A stretch of DNA of 7,659 nucleotides from Frankiales bacterium (GTDB taxonomy: Bacteria > Actinomycetota > Actinomycetes > Mycobacteriales > SCTD01), in assembly GCA_025464795.1 (NCBI GenBank), contig JAODNB010000265.1:1-7659 (forward strand). Direction: 5' to 3'. Within the stretch, counting starts at the first letter, position 1, and every line of letters begins with the position of its first letter. A program made the translations under genes and the position numbers. Positions 1-5,623 of the stretch are shown piece after piece. A model generated the notes under the pieces. That model saw nothing but the letters and a program-made list of their open reading frames with translations. It was not told the DNA's origin and ran no database searches.

Positions 1-99
1 GGTGAGCTCGGCAGCTTCCTGGCTCGCGAGGCGCAGGCCGCTGTCCCGATCAACAAGGCGCGGCCGAACGGGACCCGTGCCGTCCCGACCGCTAGGTGA
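1..99 (+). CDS. C-terminal end of an unrecognised protein (5' truncated)
   Basis: This is an open frame entering from the left edge and ending in TGA at 97-99. The 32 visible residues begin GELGSFLAREAQAAVPINKA and end in an Arg/Pro-rich tail (RPNGTRAVPTAR). Third codon positions are about 80% G or C, as expected of a coding frame in this genome, and the two other plus frames look less coding-like. The piece is too short to name a family, and no domain is visible. The frame opposite it on the minus strand is also open over this short distance, so the gene call itself is only moderately supported. The next gene is the minus-strand tRNA, so this gene would be the last of its transcript. Confidence 0.4.
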   Translation, partial: GELGSFLAREAQAAVPINKARPNGTRAVPTAR

Positions 100-221
100 G
101 ACGGGGCAGCATGCGAACGCGTGAGACCCCGGCATGCACCGCGGCGCATCCGGGTGGGGCGGCATGCCGTGCTGACGCTCCGACAGAGGCGAGATGTGAC
201 TTACGTCCCAGGTGAGGGCGG
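100..221. other. Intergenic spacer with three GCATGC palindromes
   Basis: This non-coding stretch lies between the end of the left-edge gene and the 3' end of tRNA-Lys. It holds three copies of GCATGC, at 109-114, 132-137 and 162-167. GGCATGC at 131-137 can pair with GCATGCC at 162-168, giving a 7-bp stem around a 24-nt loop that is itself GC-rich. No run of T follows on either strand, so it is not a canonical intrinsic terminator. It could still help end the convergent transcripts of the left gene and the tRNA; that is a guess. Confidence 0.4.
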
Positions 222-294
<73 letters not shown>

Positions 295-411
295 TGGCTG
301 TGCGAGGCGAAACGATAGCAGGGGCACTCGTCGCCTGATCGGGTGATGACACCCGGGGTACGGGCTGTCGAACAACTCTACGAACCGCCCAGGCCAAAGA
401 CGGGACTGTCG
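295..411. other. Divergent intergenic region, tRNA-Lys / DUF7455 gene
   Basis: This 117-bp region separates the minus-strand tRNA from the plus-strand small zinc-binding gene and must hold both promoters. A candidate -10 for the tRNA is annotated separately. I could not find a convincing -35/-10 pair for the plus-strand gene. An in-frame ATG pair at 343-348 would lengthen that gene by 23 residues (reading MMTPGVRAVEQLYEPPRPKT), but this stretch does not resemble the conserved family core. Confidence 0.5.
312..317 (-). promoter_or_regulatory. Possible extended -10 element for tRNA-Lys
   Basis: On the minus strand the sequence TGCTATCGT has the TGn extension followed by TATCGT, which fits the TANNNT pattern of actinobacterial -10 boxes. 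Transcription would start near position 305, about ten bases before the mature tRNA 5' end at 294. I see no good -35 hexamer at the usual distance, so the call rests on the extended -10 alone. Confidence 0.35.
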
Positions 412-645
412 ATGACCGCACGGACTCTCACCGAGGAGCGCACGGCTTCGTTCACGCTGTCGGACCGGTGCGACTGCTGCGGTGCGCAGGCGTTCGTCCG
501 GGCGGTCTTCGTGTCCGGAGAGCTGACGTTCTGCGGGCACCACGGGCGACAGTTCCAGCTGCCCCTGGAGCGCGACGCGCTCCTGGTCGAGGACGGCACC
601 GACCTCATCAACCCCAAGCCCAGCATCAGCGCGAACCAGGACTAG
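412..645 (+). CDS. Small DUF7455-type actinobacterial protein, probable zinc binder
   Basis: This is a 77-residue protein. Its core is a Cys20-x-x-Cys23 knuckle in SDRCDCCGAQAFVRAV, followed by a strand and Cys41-x-x-His44 in LTFCGHHGRQF. Four such residues in this spacing would fit one zinc ion. From memory this matches DUF7455, a short protein of unknown function widespread in actinobacteria and often found near the principal sigma factor gene, which is also in this window. The start is placed at ATG 412 because the preceding codons look non-conserved. The Shine-Dalgarno sequence is weak (a GGGA shortly upstream), so an upstream start at 343 is possible. The gene ends head-to-tail against the convergent minus-strand gene, and the two stops share CTAG at 642-645. 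The function is unknown. Confidence 0.85.
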   Translation: MTARTLTEERTASFTLSDRCDCCGAQAFVRAVFVSGELTFCGHHGRQFQLPLERDALLVEDGTDLINPKPSISANQD

Positions 646-1010
646 GCGCGAAGCCCCTCGGAGCGCCGGGCCGCGGCAAGCAGCTGCTCGTAGTCCTCGG
701 CATGCACCTCAGCGAGCTGCTCGAGGGCTGCCTTCTTGGCCCGGCGCTCGCGGACCTCGAGGTCGCCGCTGCCGACGACTCCGAGCAGCGGAGCCCTCTC
801 GGCAGCAGGGACGGTGGCGGGGCGCACCGTCTTCACGGCGCTGGCACGGGTCGTACGCGGCTTCGCCACAGGTCCTGTGACGCAGGCCGTGCAGGTGGTG
901 GCGTCGCCGTCGAACGCCTCCGCGGCGAGCACCTTCCGACACTGCTCGCACCGCCTCCAGGCCCCCACGCCGTACCTCTTCCCTGCTCGTCCTTGCCGTC
1001 GCCCCCTCAC
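642..1010 (-). CDS. Small zinc-ribbon-like protein of unknown function
   Basis: The protein is about 122 residues from the GTG at 1010. The N-terminal third holds RYGVGAWRRCEQC (Cys21, Cys24) and DGDATTCTAC (Cys40, Cys43), two CxxC knuckles 15 residues apart that look like a zinc ribbon. A Thr/Arg/Pro-rich linker follows. The C-terminus is a charged, probably helical segment (residues 83-122, DLEVRERRAKKAALEQLAEV onward). I recognise this as a recurrent actinobacterial hypothetical protein but know no function; nucleic acid or protein binding through the ribbon is inference. An ATG at 1076 would add 22 residues, but that stretch uses rare codons (CGA, AGG, TGT, CAA) unlike the rest, so 1010 is preferred even though neither start has a clear ribosome binding site. 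It converges on the DUF7455-type gene and shares CTAG with its stop. Confidence 0.75.
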   Translation of the reverse strand: MRGRRQGRAGKRYGVGAWRRCEQCRKVLAAEAFDGDATTCTACVTGPVAKPRTTRASAVKTVRPATVPAAERAPLLGVVGSGDLEVRERRAKKAALEQLAEVHAEDYEQLLAAARRSEGLRA

Positions 1011-1149
1011 CGTAGCCGGGGCGCGTCGTGGACAGACCAGCGGACCCCTTCGCCCGTTCGACAGCGAACCGGTCATTCAGGGCTTTAACCTGGCTATGGC
1101 CCCACAAGGGATGGAGGGGCTGCTGACCCATGCACACCTGGAGCACCTC
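1011..1149. promoter_or_regulatory. Divergent intergenic region upstream of the metalloprotease gene
   Basis: This region separates the minus-strand zinc-ribbon gene from the secreted protease gene. TAACCT at 1086-1091 on the plus strand fits the TANNNT -10 pattern and would place a start near 1098, giving a leader of about 52 nt. No good -35 box sits 16-18 bp upstream. GGAG at 1140-1143, six bases before the TTG at 1150, is the best ribosome binding site and decides the protease start. A short out-of-frame reading frame (1130-1195) with its own GGAGGGG at 1113-1119 overlaps that start; see findings. Confidence 0.4.
1140..1143 (+). promoter_or_regulatory. Ribosome binding site deciding the TTG start of the metalloprotease
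   Basis: GGAG is separated by six bases from the TTG at 1150-1152. No comparable site stands in front of the in-frame ATG codons at 1096 or 1111; the AAGGG before 1111 directly abuts the ATG. Together with the signal peptide that begins exactly after the TTG, this supports the rare start codon. Confidence 0.55.
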
Positions 1150-3387
1150 TTGCCGCGCACCCGCCGCCGCGCCCTTCTCGCCACGGTCGCCCTAGGAGCC
1201 TCGCTCCTGGCCGTCGCCCCCGCCAGCACAGCCTCCGCGGCCGACGCACCCGCTGCCAGCAAGCCCGGCACCAAGGTGAAGCTGCTCCGCGGGGAGGTGA
1301 AGCGCGGACCGGGAGCGAACCTCGCGCGCGCCCAGCGGCTGAGCGTGGTCCCCGGTGCGGCCGCGACTCCCCGGTCGACCTGGAACGTCACCTACACCGG
1401 CTTCACGGCGCAGGCCCAGGCGTCGTTCCAGGCGGCGGTGAACATCTGGGCCGGCATCATCACGTCGAACGTGCCGATCAACGTGGCGGCCGACTTCACC
1501 GACCTCGGTCCTGGCGTGCTCGGCTATGCGGGCCCGCACGCGATCATCCCGGTCTCCGGGGCCGGGGACGGGACCTCGTGGTACCCCGTCGCACTTGCGA
1601 ACGCGTTGAAGCGCAGCGACCAGCTGCCTGCGCGCAGCGGTGAGTCCGGCGTCGACATCGAGGCCTCCTTCAGCAGCACCGAGCCGGGCATCTACTACGG
1701 CACCGACGGCAACGTCCCGGCCAACGACGTCGACTTCGAGAGCATCGTGCTCCACGAGCTGGGACACGGGCTCGGCTTCACGGGCTCGGCCGAGTACGAC
1801 TCGGGAGCCGGGCACTACGAGTCGCCGCGCTTCGTCTTCGACTACTTCAACGTCACCGGCCCTGGCCCGACCGGCGGCCAGCGCATGATCACCCTCCCGA
1901 ACGGGTCGACGACCCTCGGGGCCGCCATGACCAGCAATAACGTCTTCTGGGACGGGGCCAACGCGAAGGCCGCGAACGGCGGCAACCGGGTGCAGCTCTA
2001 CGCCCCTGACCCGTGGGAGGACGGCAGCAGCATCGCCCACCTCGACGAGCAGGCCTTCCCGCAGGGCGACCCGAACTCGCTCATGACGCCCTACGTGGAC
2101 AACCAGGAGGTCGTGCACTCCCCGGGTCCGATCGTGGTGGCCATGATGAGAGACATGGGGTGGAACGCGGTGCTGACAGCGCCGGCGGCACCCACTGGGG
2201 TGACGGCAGAGCCGAACGAGAGCTCGGTCGACCTGTCCTGGGACCCCGCTGTGCCGAACGGCAGTCCGGTCACGGGCTACACGATCTACGTCAACGACGG
2301 GAGCACCACCACGACGGTCGCGTCGCCAGGAAGCGGGACGACCCGGCTGATCACCGGCCTGGACGACGCCAAGACCTACACCTTCACGGTCCAGGCCACG
2401 AACGCCATCGGGACGGGGCCGGTCTCGGCTCCGTCGGCGCCGGTGGAGCCGGCGCCTGACACGGTGGCTCCCACGGTCGCCGTCACCTCGGTGCACGCCT
2501 CCGGGCTCGGGAAGGCGGTGGGCGATGCCTTCACCTTCACGGGCGCTGACCCCGGGCACGCCCACCCGACCCTCACCTACACCTGCTCGGTGGACGGTGC
2601 TGTTGCTTCCGCCTGCACCAGCCCGACGGCGTCGCCCGCGTTCGCGGACGGCACGACCCACACCTTCACCGTCACGGCGACGGACGTGGCAGGAAACGTG
2701 AGCGACCCGGTGACCGTCTCGTTCCTGGCCGACGGCGTCCTGCCGACGATCAGCACCGCCGTGCTGCCGACCTACACGCTCGCGCCGGTGATCGGCACGA
2801 CGGCCGGGGTGGCTGACGCCAACGGGGTGCGGAACCTCGACTTCCGCTACCGCAGGGCGGCGTTCAGCGGCGGCTTCGGCGCCTTCACCTACCCGGCTGG
2901 GTGGCAGGCCGCTGCCACCCTCAGGGAGTCGCTGCCGGCGGTGCAGGGATACACCTACTGCTTCAGCGCTCGCGCTCGTGACAAGGCCGGCAACGAGTCC
3001 GCCTGGTCTGCCGAGCGCTGCACCGCGACCGGTCTCGACGACCGAGGGCTCGCACCCAGCGCGGGCTGGGTGCGAGAGGCCTACTACAAGCACTTCCTCG
3101 GTACGGATACCAGGACCTCGACCGCCGGCGCCACCCTGACCCGCACCGGAGTCTCCACGTTGCGCCTCGCCCTCGTCGCGGTGAAGTGCGCGAAGTGCGG
3201 AGTGGTGGGCATCTACTTCAACGGCAGGCTGATCAAGAACGTGGACCTCAGGCAGCCGGCCACGGCGTACCAGACGGTGTTCCCGATCATCAGCTTCCCG
3301 AGCGTCCAAGTGGGCACCGTGGTCATCAAGCCACTGACCAAGGGTGCAGCGAACTACATCGACGGGCTGGTCATGAGCCGGGTGTGA
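1150..3387 (+). CDS. Secreted HELGH-motif zinc metalloprotease with FN3/Ig-like domains
   Basis: The product is about 745 residues from TTG 1150. It is an extracellular zinc peptidase; the substrate is unknown. A signal peptide is clear: MPRTRRR, a hydrophobic stretch to about residue 26, then cleavage near ASA-AD. The catalytic part (about 75-340) has HELGHGLGF with His202, Glu203 and His206, a Met-turn NSLMTP with Met312, and a closing RDMGW at 334-338. The usual metzincin third ligand in HExxHxxGxxH is absent (Gly212), and His297 in SSIAHLDE is a plausible replacement. An FN3 domain follows (about 346-436), then an Ig-like domain (437-527), an FN3-like domain (528-632) and a C-terminal beta domain (633-745) with Cys680-x-x-Cys683-Gly. 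The TTG start is chosen because GGAG lies six bases upstream and it gives a textbook signal peptide. ATG 1111 or 1096 would give a long n-region with poor ribosome binding sites. The gene stands alone. The family is confident; the start is moderate. Confidence 0.87.
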   Translation: MPRTRRRALLATVALGASLLAVAPASTASAADAPAASKPGTKVKLLRGEVKRGPGANLARAQRLSVVPGAAATPRSTWNVTYTGFTAQAQASFQAAVNIWAGIITSNVPINVAADFTDLGPGVLGYAGPHAIIPVSGAGDGTSWYPVALANALKRSDQLPARSGESGVDIEASFSSTEPGIYYGTDGNVPANDVDFESIVLHELGHGLGFTGSAEYDSGAGHYESPRFVFDYFNVTGPGPTGGQRMITLPNGSTTLGAAMTSNNVFWDGANAKAANGGNRVQLYAPDPWEDGSSIAHLDEQAFPQGDPNSLMTPYVDNQEVVHSPGPIVVAMMRDMGWNAVLTAPAAPTGVTAEPNESSVDLSWDPAVPNGSPVTGYTIYVNDGSTTTTVASPGSGTTRLITGLDDAKTYTFTVQATNAIGTGPVSAPSAPVEPAPDTVAPTVAVTSVHASGLGKAVGDAFTFTGADPGHAHPTLTYTCSVDGAVASACTSPTASPAFADGTTHTFTVTATDVAGNVSDPVTVSFLADGVLPTISTAVLPTYTLAPVIGTTAGVADANGVRNLDFRYRRAAFSGGFGAFTYPAGWQAAATLRESLPAVQGYTYCFSARARDKAGNESAWSAERCTATGLDDRGLAPSAGWVREAYYKHFLGTDTRTSTAGATLTRTGVSTLRLALVAVKCAKCGVVGIYFNGRLIKNVDLRQPATAYQTVFPIISFPSVQVGTVVIKPLTKGAANYIDGLVMSRV
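3049..3076. repeat. Perfect 12-bp inverted repeat (hairpin) inside the metalloprotease gene
   Basis: CTCGCACCCAGC at 3049-3060 and GCTGGGTGCGAG at 3065-3076 are exact reverse complements with a 4-nt loop GCGG. The stem is GC-rich and should be very stable as RNA. It encodes residues about 634-643, at the junction between the third beta domain and the C-terminal domain. No T-run follows, so it is not a canonical terminator, though it could slow or end transcription or affect translation. Confidence 0.8.
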
Positions 3388-3400
3388 ACCGCCGTTAGCA
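3383..3400. promoter_or_regulatory. Candidate TetR operator site 1 in the acyl-CoA dehydrogenase 1 promoter
   Basis: TGTGAACCGCCGTTAGCA is an 18-bp inverted repeat of the form TGnnAACnGCnGTTnnCA, with seven symmetric base pairs. It overlaps the last five bases of the metalloprotease gene and the -10 element TAGCAT of the next gene. A related site with an identical TGTGAAC half lies at 5606-5623 in front of the TetR gene. Operators with AAC...GTT arms are known for TetR regulators of lipid catabolism such as KstR (TnnAACnnGTTnnA), though spacing here differs. Binding by the TetR protein of this window is inferred. Confidence 0.55.
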
Positions 3401-3401
3401 T
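3396..3401 (+). promoter_or_regulatory. Leaderless -10 element of acyl-CoA dehydrogenase 1
   Basis: TAGCAT fits TANNNT and is followed by exactly six bases and then the ATG at 3408. That spacing places the transcription start on the A of the start codon, as in the leaderless promoters common in actinobacteria. There is no Shine-Dalgarno sequence in front of this ATG, which agrees with a leaderless message. No good -35 hexamer is visible. Confidence 0.55.
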
Positions 3402-3407
3402 GCCCTC

Positions 3408-4550
3408 ATGCAGCGATCCCTCTACGAGCCCGAGCACGACGCGTTCCGGAGGAGCGTTCGCGCCTTCTGCGACAAGCACATCGCCCCGCACCACGCCGAG
3501 TGGGAGACGGCGGGGATCGTCCCCCGGGAGCTGTGGCTCGAGGCGGGCAGGCAGGGGCTGCTCGGGACGGACGTGCCGGAGCAGTACGGCGGCGGTGGCG
3601 TGAAGGACTTCCGCTACAACTGCATCGTCGGCGAGGAGGTCGTGAAGGTCGGCGGCTCCGCCGTCGGGTTCACCCTGCACAACGACGTCACCGCCCCGTA
3701 CCTGCTCAAGCTCGCCACCGAGGAGCAGAAGCAGCGCTGGTTGCCGGGCTTCTGCAGCGGCGAGCTGATCACCGCCATCGCCATGACCGAACCAGGCACG
3801 GGATCCGACCTGCAAGGGATCAAGGCCGCGGCGAAGCGCGACGGCGAGGACTGGGTCCTCAACGGCTCCAAGACCTTCATCACCAACGGGATCAACGCCG
3901 ACCTCGTGATCGTGGTGGCTCAGACCGACCCTGCTGCGGGCGCCAAGGGCTTCAGCCTGCTGGTGGTGGAGCGGGGCATGCCCGGGTTCGAGCGTGGGCG
4001 CAACCTCGAGAAGGTCGGCATGAAGGGGCAGGACACGGCCGAGCTGTTCTTCGACAACGTCCGCGTCCCCGGCAACAACCTGCTCGGCAGCGAGGGGCTC
4101 GGCTTCCTGCACCTCATGGACTGCCTGCCGCAGGAGCGGCTGTCGATCGCCGTCGTTGCGGTGGCGGCGGCGCGCAAGGTCCTCGACGCGACCGTGGAGT
4201 ACTGCAAGGAGCGCAAGGCGTTCGGCAAGCCGATCGGGTCCTTCCAGCACTCCCGCTTCGTCCTCGCCGAGATGGAGACGGAGATCTGCATCGCCGAGCA
4301 GTGGGTCGACCGCGCCGTCGCCGAGCACAACGCCGGGCGGTTCGACGTGAAGGACGCAGCCATGTCGAAGTGGTGGACCACCGAGCTGCAGAAGCGCGTC
4401 GTCGACCAGTGCGTGCAGCTGCACGGCGGGTACGGCTACATGCTCGAGTACCCGGTTGCGCGCGCCTTCGTCGACTCGCGGATCTCGACGATCTACGGCG
4501 GGACCACCGAGATCATGAAAGAGATCGTCGGCCGTTCGCTGGGGGTCTGA
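3408..4550 (+). CDS. Acyl-CoA dehydrogenase, LCAD-like (1)
   Basis: This is a full-length, 380-residue FAD-dependent acyl-CoA dehydrogenase that should make the alpha,beta trans double bond in an acyl-CoA thioester in the cytoplasm, passing electrons to an ETF. Visible signatures are AMTEPGTGSD (125-134, flavin/substrate loop), RKAFGKPIGSFQ (269-280, FAD contact) and QLHGGYGYMLEYPV (337-350). The C-terminal IYGGTTEIMKEI has Gly364 where medium- and short-chain enzymes carry the catalytic Glu (IYEGT). Instead Glu243 in LPQERL matches the helix-G base of long-chain and isovaleryl-CoA dehydrogenases. The start at ATG 3408 fits the N-terminal helix YEPEHDAFRRSVRAFC and the leaderless promoter; the ATG at 3400 is in another frame. 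It is followed one base later by the thioesterase, so the two form an operon. The acyl substrate cannot be read from sequence. Confidence 0.95.
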   Translation: MQRSLYEPEHDAFRRSVRAFCDKHIAPHHAEWETAGIVPRELWLEAGRQGLLGTDVPEQYGGGGVKDFRYNCIVGEEVVKVGGSAVGFTLHNDVTAPYLLKLATEEQKQRWLPGFCSGELITAIAMTEPGTGSDLQGIKAAAKRDGEDWVLNGSKTFITNGINADLVIVVAQTDPAAGAKGFSLLVVERGMPGFERGRNLEKVGMKGQDTAELFFDNVRVPGNNLLGSEGLGFLHLMDCLPQERLSIAVVAVAAARKVLDATVEYCKERKAFGKPIGSFQHSRFVLAEMETEICIAEQWVDRAVAEHNAGRFDVKDAAMSKWWTTELQKRVVDQCVQLHGGYGYMLEYPVARAFVDSRISTIYGGTTEIMKEIVGRSLGV

Positions 4551-4551
4551 G

Positions 4552-5061
4552 GTGAGCCTCGAGGAGTACGAGAACAGCCTTCGCTCGGGTACGGCTCCGC
4601 GCGAGCCCGGTGCCCTGCCGCCGCACTACCCGAGCTGCTTCGGGTGCGGTCCGGAGTCCGAGTACGGGCTCAAGGCCATCTCTCGCAAGGTGGGCGAGGA
4701 GATCCACTGCGCGTACGCCTTCTCCGACAAGCACGCGGGTGCGCCGGGCATCGCGCACGGCGGTGCAGTGGCCGCGCTGGTGGATGACGTCTGCGGCTTC
4801 CTGCTGTTCGTGGTGCGCGAACCGGCCGTGACCCGGCAGCTCGAGGTCGAGTACCTCAAGCCGGTCCTCGTGGGAGTGACCTATGACTTGGTCGCCCGGG
4901 TCGAACGGCGCGAGGGTCGCAAGCTGTTCATCTCGTGCTCCGCGACCTCACCCAGCGGTGAGGAGACGTTCCGCGGGAACGGCTTGTTCATCATCGTGGA
5001 CCTCAGTCACTTCAACCAGGGCCAGCGCGACTCGTCAGGCGGTTCGCCGACGGCCCTCTGA
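4552..5061 (+). CDS. PaaI-like hotdog-fold acyl-CoA thioesterase
   Basis: The protein has 169 residues and starts at GTG 4552, one base after the TGA of dehydrogenase 1, which suggests translational coupling; GGGGG just upstream may serve as the ribosome binding site. The hotdog core is recognisable: HAGAPGIAHGGAVAALVDDV, with His69-Gly70-Gly71 at the start of the central helix and acidic residues Asp78/Asp79 as candidate catalytic residues, then VTRQLEVEYLKPVLVG and a strand pair ending GNGLFIIV. An N-terminal Cys29-x-x-Cys32 (SCFGCG) precedes the core, as in a common actinobacterial subgroup of this family. It would hydrolyse an acyl-CoA, perhaps to release CoA from stalled or unusual intermediates of the same pathway. 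The last 20 or so residues are Ser/Gly-rich and overlap the 3' end of the convergent TetR gene by 27 bp. The specific substrate is unknown. Confidence 0.9.
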   Translation: MSLEEYENSLRSGTAPREPGALPPHYPSCFGCGPESEYGLKAISRKVGEEIHCAYAFSDKHAGAPGIAHGGAVAALVDDVCGFLLFVVREPAVTRQLEVEYLKPVLVGVTYDLVARVERREGRKLFISCSATSPSGEETFRGNGLFIIVDLSHFNQGQRDSSGGSPTAL

Positions 5062-5598
5062 CGCCCTGCCGAGGGACGCCAGCGTGATCTCACGGAGGCG
5101 GTCCTTGCGATCGGCTGACGGCAGCGGGTTGTCGATGAGCGAGGAGGTGTTGAGCATGGCGAGCGCGGCCGACACCGTCAGCGCCAGGTGGGCGGCGTCC
5201 AGGTCCGGCCTCAGCGGCATCAGCGCCTCCCGCCAGAGCGCCTCGTAGGCCTTCATGCGGCGGCGCAAGGAGCGACGCACCTCGTCGCCGAGGGCACGCT
5301 GCTCGCGCACCCACACGCTGATGAGGCTGCGCTCCTCGACGACCAGGGACACCTGAAGGTCCACGAGCGTGGACAGGTCCGACGTGCCCTTCGCCAGCCC
5401 GAGCATCCGGTCCATCGTCCCCTCGACGAGGGACTCGAGGAGCGCCTGCTTCGAGGGGAAGTGGCGGTAGACGCCCGGGCCCGTGATGCCCGCCGCCTTC
5501 CCGATGTCGTCGATGCCGACAGCATGGAAGCCCCGCGCCGCGAACAGGTCGGCGGCCGCCTGCAGCAGCAGCTCGCGACGGGGGGCGGCAGCAGTCAC
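5035..5598 (-). CDS. TetR-family transcriptional regulator of the acyl-CoA locus
   Basis: The protein has 187 residues. Its N-terminal DNA-binding domain runs RRELLLQAAADLFAARGF (7-24), then the helix-turn-helix IDDIGKAAGITGPGVYRHFP (29-48) with the standard YRHFPSK signature. Residues about 60-180 form the helical ligand-binding and dimerisation domain, with no ligand visible from sequence. The start is GTG 5598. It has no Shine-Dalgarno sequence, but a TANNNT -10 box lies exactly six bases upstream, so the message is probably leaderless. The gene is divergent from acyl-CoA dehydrogenase 2 and convergent with the thioesterase. Given the neighbours, it most likely represses the locus until an acyl-CoA binds it, and represses itself through the site at 5606-5623. 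Family certain; target and effector inferred. Confidence 0.94.
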   Translation of the reverse strand: MTAAAPRRELLLQAAADLFAARGFHAVGIDDIGKAAGITGPGVYRHFPSKQALLESLVEGTMDRMLGLAKGTSDLSTLVDLQVSLVVEERSLISVWVREQRALGDEVRRSLRRRMKAYEALWREALMPLRPDLDAAHLALTVSAALAMLNTSSLIDNPLPSADRKDRLREITLASLGRASEGRRRTA

Positions 5599-5604
5599 GG
5601 CATG

Positions 5605-5610
5605 AGGTTA
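5605..5610 (-). promoter_or_regulatory. Leaderless -10 element of the TetR gene
   Basis: TAACCT on the minus strand is followed by six bases (CATGCC) and the GTG at 5598, which gives a leaderless start. It overlaps by two bases the opposite-strand -10 box TAGCCT (5609-5614), so the two promoters should compete for polymerase. Confidence 0.5.
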
Positions 5611-5623
5611 GCCTGCGTTCACA
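5606..5623. promoter_or_regulatory. Candidate TetR operator site 2 between tetR and acyl-CoA dehydrogenase 2
   Basis: On the minus strand this reads TGTGAACGCAGGCTAACC. Its first seven bases equal those of site 1 at 3383-3400, and 11 of 18 positions match overall; the second half is degenerate. It covers both divergent -10 boxes, so one bound dimer could shut both promoters. The offset to the start codon (TGTGAAC-N6-TANNNT-N6-start) is the same as in front of dehydrogenase 1. Confidence 0.5.
5609..5614 (+). promoter_or_regulatory. Likely -10 element of acyl-CoA dehydrogenase 2
   Basis: TAGCCT fits TANNNT and predicts transcription start near 5621, leaving a leader of about 23 bases that contains the GGAGG at 5632-5636. 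No convincing -35 element is seen. An in-frame ATG at 5623, two bases after the predicted transcript start, could allow an alternative near-leaderless start. Confidence 0.42.

Noticed and set aside
736..1149. Upstream in-frame extension of the metalloprotease
   Set aside because: It is antisense to the zinc-ribbon gene and would bury the signal peptide inside the protein.
1192..3309. Long minus-strand open frame of 705 codons opposite the metalloprotease gene
   Set aside because: It is the antisense shadow of a strongly coding plus frame in GC-rich DNA. Its product is Arg/Gly/Val-rich low complexity with no domain, while the plus frame has a signal peptide and motifs.
3364..3369. Candidate mobile element or CRISPR structures anywhere in the window
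   Set aside because: No transposase, integrase, terminal inverted repeats or regularly spaced repeats were seen; this entry only marks that I looked.
3354..4424. Minus-strand open frame of 356 codons opposite acyl-CoA dehydrogenase 1
   Set aside because: It is the antisense of a clear acyl-CoA dehydrogenase and has a Leu/Gly/Ala/Val-rich composition without recognisable motifs.
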